From Rozella allomycis CSF55 (Eukaryota > Rozellomycota): 48,551 nucleotides of DNA. Shown one piece after another: positions 33,213 through 45,662 of this stretch. A program made the translations under genes and the position numbers. The DNA lies in NCBI GenBank assembly GCA_000442015.1, contig KE560862.1:1-48551 (forward strand), read 5' to 3'. The number at the start of each line of letters is the position of its first letter. Position 1 is the first letter of the stretch. The notes under the pieces are model-generated. The model saw only the letters and a list, made by a program, of their open reading frames with translations, searched no databases and was not told the DNA's origin.

Positions 33213-33368
33213 TTAGATAACACACGTGTATGGCGGCTGACACCTTCTGTTTTAATACTATCACACCTTCCTTATTTGTATTATGAAAATGTTTGTCACA
33301 TTTTAGATTATTAAAAAACAAAGAAAAAAATGAATTAAAAATTAAATTCAATTCATTTATAGTTTAAT

Positions 33369-34400
33369 TTATTCTTGTAAATGTAAAAATGTTTCTGCAA
33401 TATTTCTTGCCGCCATTTCACTTGGAACTGAAATCGGGACAATATAATCAAACTTTATCCATGAATTTGATTCCAGTGTCGTAAAACTAGTACGTCTCGA
33501 ATCAATTTCAATCAAGGCAGCCCAATACATTTCTCCTAAACTGTCCAGCTGAATAAACAAACTTTTGTTAAACGAATAACTAACATGTAGAAGTTCCATA
33601 TTGGCAACATCGCTCTTTGAAAATGTTATTCTTTTTGGAACTCTAGAACTAGAAAGAAAAACAGGAGCATTCTTTTTGGTAATTAAAGCACTCCAAAAGT
33701 GATGTCCATTGTGAATAAATCTTAACCAATACAATTCTTCAAATATTATGGAAGGCAAAGGATTTGAAAAATTTAAATAGAATAATATTCTTCTTTGAGT
33801 AAACCCTGATATTTTTTCTAAATCAAACCCATTGTTGAAGATGGAATCATTGCATCTACCCAAATTCCATTGCAGCTCCTCGTCACCTCTTGCAGATAAT
33901 TTCCAAATACCGTTTTGACCAACAAAGTTTATATCCCCAGTGTCTTCACACGTTAGTTCAGTTGGGAGCTTGTATGTCATTCTAATCACCATAAGCTCTG
34001 CTTTTTCACCAGGAGGATATTGAAGCCCAAACTCTTTGATGTATTTAAGCTTTACATTCAATACACTTTCATCTGTCCTTGCTTCCAGGTTTACTTCCAT
34101 TTCTTGATGTCTTTCATGTCCTCTTGGGAAAAGTGGGTTGCAAAGAGCCATAATTGATGTGATTCGTTTAGTTTCAGGGCCATCAGTAGTATGTCTGATC
34201 AATGATGATAAACTTATAAGTCTTGGAATAAATACTTTATAATCAAATGAACCACAACTAAGACTAAATTTTCTAACATGATTCAGTAAATTTTTCAAAG
34301 GAATAGTATGATTTCGTGCACATGAAACTAAATTAAACAACCATAAGAAAAAGTAGACTATAGTCAAGAGTCTCATTTCTTTTGGGAAATACCAGATCAC
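33369..34400 (-). CDS. Predicted secreted protein, unknown family
   Basis: An uninterrupted 343-residue frame. The likely start is the second ATG (34376), giving the signal peptide MRLLTIVYFFLWLFNLVSC; the first ATG at 34400 adds MIWYFPKE. The mature part has NHT, NDS, NFS and NKS sequons, six or fewer cysteines and alternating hydrophobic strands (VLNVKLKYIKEFGLQY; FIQLDSLGEMYWAALIEID), suggesting a beta-rich fold. No transmembrane span, repeats or GPI-type tail. It lies 156 bases upstream of the large secreted ankyrin-like gene on the same strand. No family recognised. Confidence 0.6.
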   Translation of the reverse strand: MIWYFPKEMRLLTIVYFFLWLFNLVSCARNHTIPLKNLLNHVRKFSLSCGSFDYKVFIPRLISLSSLIRHTTDGPETKRITSIMALCNPLFPRGHERHQEMEVNLEARTDESVLNVKLKYIKEFGLQYPPGEKAELMVIRMTYKLPTELTCEDTGDINFVGQNGIWKLSARGDEELQWNLGRCNDSIFNNGFDLEKISGFTQRRILFYLNFSNPLPSIIFEELYWLRFIHNGHHFWSALITKKNAPVFLSSSRVPKRITFSKSDVANMELLHVSYSFNKSLFIQLDSLGEMYWAALIEIDSRRTSFTTLESNSWIKFDYIVPISVPSEMAARNIAETFLHLQE

Positions 34401-34535
34401 GTTCTTCGCACATATTCAAGCCACGACACACGATACTATTTATGCATCATTATTAAGATATCATATATATTTTTGATTATTTTTTGGGAATGACGTATTG
34501 TTGAGATTCGCAACCTAAGCCACCAAAAATTCAAA

Positions 34536-36403
34536 ATGAAAATTAATACAGCAGAATCTTTTGACACTATAGACTTATCCGAAACAACGTATAAAATATT
34601 CTGCTTGAAATATAGACGAAAGACTTTGAATGCATTAAATTTCACAAGGATGACACCTGTTCAAGCTGTTACACTTCCAAATTTTCTATCAAACAAAGAT
34701 GTAGTAGTGCAATCAAAAACAGGATCTGGAAAAACTTTGAGTTTTGTTATACCAGTTATTGAAATATGTCAAGGATTGAAATCTTTCATGTTGAATGATG
34801 TTTTGGCAGTTATTATAAGCCCTACGAGAGAATTGGCAAAGCAGACATATGATGTAACTGTGAAATTTTCAGAAAATACAAATCTTGTTGTTCAATGCTT
34901 AATAGGTGGCGTGGATATTCAAGCTGATGTAAAGAAAGTCAGAGAATTTGGTGGGAACATTCTGGTCACCACACCAGGCCGTTTATGGGATATAATGGAG
35001 AAATGCAGTGATTTTCTATTATTCAAAAAACTCGAAGTTTTAGTTTTTGATGAAGCCGACAAGTAAAATGCATTACTTTGAGCAATTAGATTAATACAAA
35101 TGGGATTTCAATCAAAAGTGACAGAAATTATAGGGAAATTACCAAAACAAAGGAGGACTGGATTGTTTTCAGCAACTTTGAACGATTCCATTAAAGAGTT
35201 AATTAAAGTTGGCCTTAGAAATCCAGTTAAAATCAACGTAACTGATTCTCACAGTGATGGCCAAACACCTGAAACACTGCAACTGTTTTATTCAGTTGTG
35301 AATCCAAAAGAAAAACTTTTTCAATTGGCTAGCTTCTTGAAAGAAAAGAAGGGATCCAAAATCATGGTGTATTTTGGCACCTGTGCATGCGTTGAGTATT
35401 TTCATCATGTAAAATATTTCTATAAATTTAATTAGCTCTTGTCAGAATGGTCAGAAACCAAAGATTTAAATTTGATTTCATTGCACGGAAAAATGGTCAC
35501 TAAAAAGAGAGATGGTATTATTATAAATGTAACGTTAAAAAGGGTTATATAAAAAATTTGTTAAAGAAAAGGATGCTATTCTTTTGTGCACAGATGTTAC
35601 AGCTAGAGGTATTCACGTTGACGATATCGATTTTGTTATACAGTAAAACATTCTTTATAATTAAATTGATACGATCCACCTCAAGATCCAAGTATGTTTG
35701 TTCATAGAGTAGGCCGATCTGGTCGAATGGGAAATTTGGGAAACGCTTTGGTTTATCTCTACCCCAACGAAGTTCCTTACTTGGGTAATTTTTAACTCCT
35801 TTGTTGATAGATTTTTTGAAACTAAGAAAAATATCAATGGAAGATTTGCCATTGTTCAACCACACACTTTGCTCATCGGGTATTTATGATCTGTTGGCTA
35901 ATCATGACCGTTCATTGTATGAAAAGAGCATGAGAGCGTTTGTCAGTTATGTCAGATTTTATCAAGAGCATCATGCCTCGTTTATTTTCAGATTTAAAGA
36001 TATAGCGATTGGGGATATTGCCGATGGATTTTTTCTACTGAATTTGCCTAGAATGCCTGAATTGGACCAGAAGAATATTGATTGGAAGCCACCGCGTCCA
36101 GAGGTTAATGTAATAATCGCACACATTACTGAGTAATAGGTTCATGAAATCGCGTTTAAAGATCCTCAAAGAGAACAACAACGACTTGTGAGAGTTGAAA
36201 AACAAAAAGAAAAGAAGGCAGAAGAAAAGAAGCAAAGAAAGAAAAGCTTGAAGAATAAGAAGAAATCAGGAATCACGAAAGGACATAGATTTACAGTTAA
36301 CGATTGGGATGAATTGCAATCTGAAGCCAGACTATTAAAGAAATTGAAGAAAGGAAAAATATCAGAAAAAGAAGTCGATGACGCTCTAATGAATTTTGAA
36401 TAA
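34536..36403 (+). CDS. SPB4: DEAD-box RNA helicase SPB4/DDX55
   Basis: Seven exons (34536-35062, 35090-35408, 35436-35514, 35543-35642, 35669-35784, 35811-36109, 36140-36403) keep frame through 567 residues. Motifs: TPVQ (Q-motif), SKTGSGKT at 60-67, PTRELA at 96-101, TPGR, DEADK near 172, [21 protein letters not shown] and HRVGRSGR. The C-terminal block [19 protein letters not shown] followed by [18 protein letters not shown] is diagnostic of Spb4/DDX55, as is the Lys-rich tail. The protein works in 60S ribosomal subunit maturation in the nucleolus. The fourth intron (35643-35668) has the normal length of 26 nt but ends in TG, not AG. It is required by the conserved IQYDPP reading. Confidence 0.93.
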
Positions 36404-36538
36404 AGTAAATTTCTTTTACACATTGCTTTATTTTTTATGGTGAAAATGGACTTCGTGAAAATTTGGTTCTTCGTATTCGCCATCTCTAAACTTTTTACTT
36501 ATCAAGGATGTCATACTAAACATGAATTGTAAAGCAAT

Positions 36539-38240
36539 TTACTTTTGAAATTCTTGTTGCATTAATTTGTGCNGAATTCTTTGTTGCATTAATTTGTGTT
36601 CTTTATGAATGCCTAATGAATCTAAAACAAATCTTCCTATTTCAGTATTTTCTCTCGAACCACGCAATGCTTCACTATTTCGTCCGTAAGCATACAAGTT
36701 AACATCTACTCCTGTGTGTCCATATGTTGTCCAGCCAATATTCGCTCTTTTTGAAATCTACATGATTTTTGTCGAATAAATGTACTGTTTCGCCAAGAAA
36801 ATATTCAACTTTGGAATAATCATTATTTAAAACATGTTTCTTCAAATAATCCAATTCGACTTTTTCCAACTCGAACGGCAAATAAGCTTTGATAACTATT
36901 TTCAAGTATATTTCAATGCTGTCAGAGTTCATATTGTCAGATATATTCTCCTTTATTTCTTTTGAGATTCTACTAGTGGATTTATTAATATCAAGTAAAA
37001 TTTGTGGATTCCATTTATATTCAGGATATTCCTCTGTGTATTGCGCCCCTACTGTCAATCCCCCGGTTTCATGGTCCGACACTGATATCATTACAGCACC
37101 AGGATTTTTATCGACAAAGTCCTTGACTAACTCTACGGTTTGCTGATACATAAGAATTTCTCTTGCATGGGTTGCAGGGTCGTTGCTGTGAGCCGCCATG
37201 TCTAAATTTTCATTCTTGGTAACTTTGCCTTACCAATTCTCGAGCCTTCAATCATCAAAAAGAATCCTTTGTCAGATGCCTCCATTAAATTCTTTAATGC
37301 AAATGATGCCATTTCCATCAAAGAAGGCTGAGAATTGTCTCTATCAATTTCGTAGTCCATATGATCAAGTGAAAATAGTCCGATAAAAGGATATCCAAAG
37401 TTAACACACTTTTTCAATACTTACTGGTGAATGCTTTCTATAGAGCTCAATTCTGCCCTGCTAAAGGCCAAGGTAGCTGAAGATCTCTTTACTAGTAAAT
37501 TAATGTTATCTCGTCTGCAGGAATCTTTTCCAGATACAAACATGCATCGACCACCACCCATTAATAGATCAACGGTTTGGTTCAATTTAGAAAATCCCAT
37601 TTGGAATAATGCTATTTCACTCTCCATATCTCTATGTTCTACATGTGCACTAAAGGATGCCGGTGTTGCATGAGTCACTCTCGAGGTCGAAACTAGTCCA
37701 GTTGCGTATCCTGCCTTCTTTGCGGCTTCCAAAACCGTTATACAAGGTTTTTTGTTTTGATCCACTGAATGAATACAGTTTTCAAATTCGTACCTCCAAT
37801 GGCTCCATTGTATGTTTTTATCGCACAACTAAAGGCAGTAGCTCCGGCAGCACTATCTGTGATCAATGAGCTTGATGATTTAGTCCTGGAAGATCCAACA
37901 AGCATCGTGTCTAATGGCAATAGTAACTCTGCATCTTTATGTAATGCTTGATTAAATGACCTAGCAAAGGTTTGAGATGCTGGACCATATCCATCTGAAA
38001 TCATTAATATCACATACTTTCTATCTTTTACTATCTTTTCATAGAGTAATTACCTGTTTTTGTCTTGCAATGTATAATTGCGAACAAAAAAGCCATGAGA
38101 AATATGGAACACAAAACTACTCTCCATTTGAAATTATTAGACATTGACAAGGCCTTTTGATTGTGACTTTTACTTATCAGTGGTGTTTTTTCTCTTGTTG
38201 ACATGAATATTGAAATTTTCGTAAATAGATCATTCATCAT
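36539..38240 (-). CDS. PHO8: Alkaline phosphatase, PHO8-like type II membrane enzyme
   Basis: Several exons on the minus strand. The N-terminus is cytosolic and basic, then a signal anchor (WRVVLCSIFLMAFLFAIIHC), as in vacuolar Pho8. Active-site blocks are VILMISDGYGPAS (metal Asp), LITDSAAGATAFSC (catalytic Ser in DSAAGA), STSRVTHATPASFSAHV, LMGGGR, GLFSLDHMDYEIDR, EGSRIDMAAHSND after splicing, VMISVSDHETGGLTVG and YGHTGVDVNLYAYG. Two problems remain. A single-base frame slip occurs at a run of five T at 36748-36752; one fewer base restores FKRANIGW. No normal intron removes the in-frame stop at 37421-37423. Both may be sequence errors, since a contig join lies at 36573. The predicted end is HKLMQQEFQK. 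Confidence 0.85.
36547..36601. repeat. Short duplicated overlap around an N at 36573
   Basis: About 25 bases ending ttgcattaatttgtgc occur on both sides of the N with one or two differences, at the 3' end of the alkaline phosphatase gene. Same pattern as the longer repeats around other N bases; most likely an unmerged contig overlap. Confidence 0.75.
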
Positions 38241-38277
38241 TGATAATGATTCAAGTCCAAATGCTAATTAAAACGGT

Positions 38278-39063
38278 TTATTGAATGACAGGTTCAAGTC
38301 TCCGAGAGGTAACGATCCTCATAATAATTATTGAAAACAATATCTGGCAGAAAAATAGAGCGAAATTAACAGCTATGAGGACAATGATGATGTAATTAAG
38401 CTTCATTTTGATAGCATCAAGTAAATTTAAAAGCCCTGCAGATCCGGTACCGGGCAAACCTGTCATGACAAGAATACAGTACAGAATATGAGCGAATTGA
38501 AATACGTAGTACAAAATATAATAGAATGAATTGTCGTCTCTAAGTGATTTTGAGTGATCATGGGTACTTTAAGGCCTTATATAACGAAATGTGCCAAGTT
38601 AGAAAGGAACAAAATGGTCCTAGCAAACAATATGCTATTGACAGTAGGATTGAACTGATTTGGTATTGATTGGCATCAACTGTCATTAATGCAATAACGC
38701 TTGCAAAATTCAGTATGTAGTTACTAACAGCCGCTTTTTAGTAATTTTTAACATGCATACTTAACCATAAAATATAAGACAGTCTAATCTGACCCCTTTT
38801 ACTTTCTTGTATCTCTTTTTTAATATCATGTGTGACGCATGGCCAACACCAAGGCCAATTAGGTGGCACGGCTTGGGTAGAAGGTAATTGAATTTGTGTT
38901 TGACCCAATATATGTAATTAAAATGACAAATTACGGAGTCTACAGGCTTTTCTTTCAATTTGTCTTGACCTTGTTTTAGGTCTTCTTTAATTTCTTTTAG
39001 TTTTGCTGTATTGGTTGGTGAACTAACTGTATTTTCAATTCCTTCATATCGTGAGCCGTTCAT
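38278..39063 (-). CDS. Secretory carrier membrane protein (SCAMP)
   Basis: The conserved core is clear once short introns are removed: VPPNWPWCWPCVTHDIKKEI (amphipathic linker before the first span), LSYILWLTAVSNYILNFAS across a 27-nt intron, GPFCSFLTWHISLYKAL, then KDDNSFYYILYYVFQF across a 28-nt intron, and MTGLPGTGSAGLLNLL. The order matches the four-span SCAMP domain. The N-terminal part (MNGSRYEGIENTVSSPTNTA then a charged helix KLKEIKEDLKQGQDKLKEK) is short and lacks the NPF repeats of animal SCAMPs. The first junction, near 38885-38945, is unresolved. SCAMPs act in vesicle traffic between the Golgi, endosomes and plasma membrane. The start is 38 bases from a divergent F-box gene. Confidence 0.82.
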
Positions 39064-39101
39064 TAATTAGAAATTTCTATTCTATTTTAGAAATTAAATC
39101 C
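39064..39101. promoter_or_regulatory. 38-bp shared promoter region, SCAMP and F-box/LRR gene
   Basis: If the SCAMP start at 39063 and the F-box start at 39102 are right, 38 bases divide them. The SCAMP start is the less certain of the two. Confidence 0.45.
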
Positions 39102-40310
39102 ATGCTAGCTTGTATGCAGTGTGGGCGCGACGCGATCAATGAGCCTCAAAAAGTACACCACCTTCAGCAATTACCAGATGATGTTATTTTTAAAATACTT
39201 GATGAATTGAATTACATGGAGCTCACAATCTTTTCAATGGTAATCTAAAGTATTTCAAGATTAAGTGTTCAAAATGGAGCCAGAAAGTTGGCAATAATCC
39301 GACATTGTACAGGAACTTGAACACTAATATATTCCCACTGAAGACGGTAAAACAAATCAATTCAAAAATCAGCTACAACTTGCAAGTACAATATTTAATT
39401 TTGCGCATAGGAAAGTTAAACTATTCAATATTTATATCGTTTATAAAGAAGGCGGGTGAAAAGGTTATTGACCTTTACTTTGATGCGAATGATTTGGATG
39501 TTAATTCAAAGTTCAGCAATGTAGTATTTGAAAGCATTTCAACTAATGTAAATTGCATTTCTAATCTTGTACTTGAAAATTGTGAAAATATCAGTACTGA
39601 ATGTATTCAAAAATTGTTTCTTGCAAGTAAGCGCCTAAGATATCTACATATTTCTAAATGCTTCTCTCTGGATGATATGTGCCTAAAGAGTGTAGACAGC
39701 ATTTATCTTGAGAAAATATCCTTAATTGATGCGTTTGATATCACGAGTAAAAAAGAAAAGAATTCAGAAATCAGGTGATGGCGTTCAACATTTATTAGAC
39801 AAGTGCAAAAAAGTTAGTCACCTTGCATTAATTAATTGTTCCAAAGTTTTTCCTAATGCTTTTACTGGTATTAAATTCTGATTGTTATTTACAGGTGTGG
39901 ATTTAAATCAATTGGTGGCATTGGATGTAACCAAATGTCGCAACATGAACGATGATTTACTATATATTATATCTAATAAGGCAACAAACTTGAGAATTCT
40001 GAGTTTGAATGGGTGCTGTGATGTTACTGATAAAGGCATAGGCATGTTAAAGATGCTTCCTTTAGAAGATTTGGATTTGACCGAATGTTATTGCATTACT
40101 ACAACAGGCATTAGTGGTCTTTTGATGGAACTGACATCTTTGAAAGTTTTGAACCTTTCATTTTGCATGAAACTCGCCGACGAAATAATACCGTCCATTA
40201 CACGCCTTCGATTGGAAAAATTGATATTAACAAACTGCAGTGGCATTTCTTTTAAAGCTATATCAGATCTAAAACGAATAATGGGAAATTGTGTCGTACA
40301 AACTTGGTGA
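39102..40310 (+). CDS. F-box and leucine-rich repeat protein
   Basis: Four exons. The first (39102-39239) encodes MLACMQCGRDA and an F-box (QLPDDVIFKILDELNYMELTIFSM). A 20-nt intron (39240-39259) leads to IKCSKWSQKVGN. The rest is cysteine-containing LRRs of the FBXL/AMN1 kind: LVLENCENISTECIQKLF, LALINCSKVF, LRILSLNGCCDVTDKGIGML, LEDLDLTECYCITTTGI, LKVLNLSFCMKLADEII. Such proteins are substrate receptors of SCF ubiquitin ligases. The target cannot be predicted. It converges on RAD7 with 23 bases between stops. Confidence 0.78.
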
Positions 40311-40333
40311 ATAAAATGTATAATTCATTAAAT

Positions 40334-42140
40334 TTATTGATAATTTAACAGAAACCGTGTTTCGGAAGGACAACCAATAACTTTGACAATTGAATCCACA
40401 GTTTTTCCATTCTTTATTTCATCCCAAATCATTTTTGGGATTCTCTCAGAAATTCGATGACATCCAAAAACAGAGACTTTGGTTACATTTGAACTTGGAT
40501 TTAAAGTAAAATTTCTTTCAAAGGACAATAATGCATTCATCACATCATCGTCCACGTTGGAACACCAAGACAAATCTATAAGTTCAAGTTTACATACAGA
40601 AGAACAGATGTCCATTAGCATTTCTTTAGAGAGTAATCTCACATAATTTAGATTTAGATTCTCAATCTTTTTGATAAGAGTGGGAACTAATGGCTTCAAT
40701 GCCAGATCAGTCAGTTCAAGATTTCCAGCTAATGAAAGATGAGTCAAGTTTTTGGTCTTTTCAAGCATTTTGTTAACACATTCATCATTTATTTTTGGAA
40801 GGTTGGATAAATCAAGAAACTTTAACCTTTTCACATCAATAAAATCCAAAGAACTACTGGAAATATTAGTGCATTTGTTTAAACTCAGTTCTTCTAGTGA
40901 AATGTTCTCGAATATTGCAAGTAAGCAATCATCTGTGAGAGCAGGGCAATTCTCCAATTTCAAACTTCTTAGTTGNACATTTGTTTAAACTTAGTTCTTC
41001 TAGCGAAATGTTCTCTAATATTGCAAGTAAACAATCATCTGTGAGAGCAGGGCAATTCTCCAATTTCAAACTTCTTAGTTGTCTAAAATGTTTTATATGA
41101 AGAAGTCCATTAACAGTGAACCTATTATTTGAACAAAAGTGTAGCGCTTCTATATTCGGGCAATGCTGAGCCAAATCAGATATACCTTGATCTGTAAATT
41201 TAACCGACTCTACAAACGAAAGCCTCTTCAGTCTGGATCCAATATGATTCCCCAAAGAACACAAAGCACTGTTTGTCAACAAAAAGGCGCCAGTGATTGA
41301 AAGAGATTCAACAAAAGGAATGTTCGATACAAATTTGTCAAATGTTAAATCATCCAATCTACCACACTGCCTAAGATCTAGCGATTTTATAGGAAGACCT
41401 TGAAATTTAGACCATCCTTTTTCTGTAATATCTGTGCAGTCATAAATCGTTATATCAGGCTGGTTATGAATAAACAAGTCAATAAGATCATCATTCATTT
41501 TCCTGTTTCTACACACTAATTGGCACAACGAATCAATTAATGCTGGTTCTATATCGCCAAAGGCTTCAATATCTTCAATTAACGCATATAGTTTTTGTAG
41601 ACAAAGTACTTTTAAAGAAGGAACCTTGTTTAACAGAATATCATCCAGTAGAGAAGTTTCATGAGGTAATTTTTGAAGCTTCTTTGTAGCGCCTTTTCTG
41701 ATTGGTTTTTTATTCTTTGATAGTGCGTTTAAGGCGGATTTTTGGCATGATGCGCACAAAGAAGACCAACATCCAATCGGTAATAAAGTTGAGCAATTAG
41801 AGCAATGTTTTTGTTTCTTGAAATCATAATCCATGTCATCGTCATCATCTTTTTTAGGTTTCTTCTTTTTTGGTCGTTCTGATGCTGTAGCTTCCTGATT
41901 TACTTGTTCTTGAGCAATTTGATTATTGTTAACTATTGTTTCTTGTTCATTTGTCGTTTGTAATTCTTGGGTTGTCGAGGTCTCCGTTTGTAATGACGTC
42001 AAGTTAACGGTAGGCTGGATTTCAACCGTTTCATTTTCATTGGCATTTCTATTTCTCGCCATAGAAAGACGGGAGCTTATTCCTCGCTCTTCTAGAAAAG
42101 AACTAAGAGCGCTTCGTGGGCCTTTAACAGATCTCACCAT
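40334..42140 (-). CDS. RAD7: DNA repair protein RAD7 (LRR subunit of the global-genome NER complex)
   Basis: One long frame read from 42140. The N-terminus VRSVKGPRSALSSFLEERGI is the RAD7 signature, followed by a Lys/Asp-rich segment and a zinc site KHCSNCSTLLPIGCWSSLCASC. The rest is LRRs: ITIYDCTDITEKGW, IKSLDLRQCGRLDDLTF, LRSLKLENCPALTDDCLLAI, IDLSWCSNVDDDV. In yeast Rad7 acts with Rad16 and Elc1 in recognising damage in silent DNA and as part of a ubiquitin ligase. The family is essentially fungal. An N at 40974 splits the frame, with about 105 bases repeated on both sides. Counted once, the product is about 570 residues. Confidence 0.87.
40868..41081. repeat. Duplicated segment around an N at 40974 inside RAD7
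   Basis: About 105 bases before the N (ending cttcttagttg) recur right after it with about four substitutions, for example gtgaaatgttctcg versus gcgaaatgttctct. The coding sense is nearly the same in both (AIFENIS, AILENIS). As at 29970, this looks like overlapping contig ends from two haplotypes that were not merged. Confidence 0.85.
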
Positions 42141-42246
42141 GCATAAATAAGAAAATTTTCACTAGTACAAGCCAAAAATTTATTAATATATAGTGAAAAA
42201 TTAACTTTTAATAAACACGCTTGAAATATAATACAAATTTAAAGCT

Positions 42247-42652
42247 CTAGTCCACAATCATTTGATGATCATCTTTTTGATTTTCTAGCACAGCTTCTCT
42301 CTTCTCTAAATCTTGCAAAATATCATCAATATCATTTAGAATAATATTTCTTTTTTCTTTTGACGCTTTTATTTGCATATCATAGTCATTTAAAAGAATT
42401 CTTTGTTTTAACATGTTCGAAACATCTAGTAGAGAATTAATAGACCTAATCTAGAATAACATCGTCTTATAAATCTTACGATATTTTCAGTATGGCAAGT
42501 AAGTTGGTATTGCTCCCGTGTAATATGAGTAAGAGATTTGTTTCCAATCTATACAAAAATACATTAACGAATACTGTTGATATTTGTAAAATAGAAGAAA
42601 TATTTTCATAAAGAGAATTAATTTCATCGTCTACCGTAACTCTGAGGTTCAT
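42247..42652 (-). CDS. MED22: Mediator head-module subunit MED22 (SRB6)
   Basis: Three short exons (42652-42575, 42548-42480, 42450-42247) join in frame to 116 residues. The start is MNLRVTVDDEINSLYENISS with ILQIST. Across the introns the text IGNKSLTHITREQYQLTCHT, ENIIRSINSLLDVSNMLKQR and ILLNDYD matches human MED22 (a variant of EQDNYEMHVRAANIVRAGESL and LKQFLILND). The helical C-terminus ends QMIVD. MED22 is a small helical subunit of the Mediator head that pairs with MED11. Both introns are 26-29 nt. The start is 38 bases from the divergent CDC5 start. Confidence 0.85.
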
Positions 42653-42690
42653 TTTCAGGGAATTCCGTAAAGCCAGGGTCAAGGAAGAAG
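42653..42690. promoter_or_regulatory. 38-bp shared promoter region, MED22 and CDC5
   Basis: The start codons of MED22 (minus) and CDC5 (plus) are divided by 38 bases only. Transcripts probably start inside this stretch or within the opposite gene. Confidence 0.55.
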
Positions 42691-44857
<2,167 letters not shown>

Positions 44858-45013
44858 ATCAATTTCGTATTACATTTTTATTTGTATTTGTTANGTCTCC
44901 ATGCACTCTATCAGCACTCATGGAAAAGACGAAACATCATCACCAACAATACTCCGTAACTACACAACTCCTTCCTCCACAATTACTCAAAGCACCAAAA
45001 CGACGGGACAGAN
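44858..45013. other. Contig-boundary stretch between CDC5 and retroelement debris
   Basis: The 3' flank of CDC5 runs to an N at 44895. A short contig of about 117 bases lies between that N and one at 45013. I see no gene in it. A frame covering it on the plus strand runs through the N and is not supported. Confidence 0.5.
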
Positions 45014-45346
45014 ACTTAGATGTGGGTTTTCCCTGATGTATATGTTTGTTCGTGTTGCCGCATCTGGTAGGTATTCTGCGACTTCTGGTTGGCAGTTCTC
45101 CATTTTTATCAGGGCCGGTTTGAGATAGGCCGTTGTCATTCGTCTAAGGTCATTTCTATCTAGATGTGAGCAATCAAAGAGATGATCTTCAGTTTTTATA
45201 TGTAGCTTACAGAGACGGCACATGGTTTCATTTGTGATATGCATTTTCCATCTGGTTGTCCGGCGAAGGACAGGTAGCAGATCCAGCGTCAGTTTGTGCC
45301 GAAAGGCACTTTCGGTTCTTGCCTTTGGTAGTTTGGCTATTGCCAC
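45014..45346 (-). mobile_element. LINE-type retrotransposon fragment (C-terminal zinc-binding region)
   Basis: A minus-strand frame reads SAFRHKLTLDLLPVLRRTTR, then TMCRLCKLHIKTEDHLFDCS. A CX2C pair followed by His and Cys is typical of the zf-RVT region at the end of non-LTR reverse transcriptase ORFs. The piece is truncated: an N lies at 45013 on one side and LTR-like sequence begins within a few bases on the other. No reverse transcriptase domain is present. Assignment to LINE order rests on this short region only. Confidence 0.45.
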
Positions 45347-45350
45347 AACT

Positions 45351-45662
45351 GAGCCTGGGTCTAAAGTAATTTAAAGAAAACTTAATAAATAAAACTTTTA
45401 GAGCAGTGAAAAACTTTTTTATTTTATTCAAGGGTCGCATTTATACCCCGACCCTGGCTTCTCACTTCTTTTCCGAAATTTCCTTCACACTCTTATTTTT
45501 TAGGCTTTGCGGCTGTGTTATACCCATAACATCGATATTTTTGCTAGATCTCTTGACTACCTCGCTAAATAATAAGCCTGAAGTGAGAGCAGNGTGCCTA
45601 CCTCACTAAATAATAGGCAGGAAGTGAGAGCAACCGGATTGCTAACTCTTCCACTTCCAACA
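45351..45662 (-). repeat. Probable LTR of the Ty1/copia element
   Basis: On the minus strand it starts TGTTGGAAGTGG, the usual copia-LTR opening. A TATA-like box (GGGTATAAATG) precedes an AATAAAATAAA signal. It follows the RNase H end directly, as a 3' LTR should. The other end is approximate. A short repeat around an N at 45593 indicates a contig overlap. The second LTR is not in the window. Confidence 0.6.

Noticed and set aside
44901-45128. Plus-strand frame crossing the N at 45013
   Set aside because: It joins two contigs across an unknown base and opposes the LINE-type fragment.
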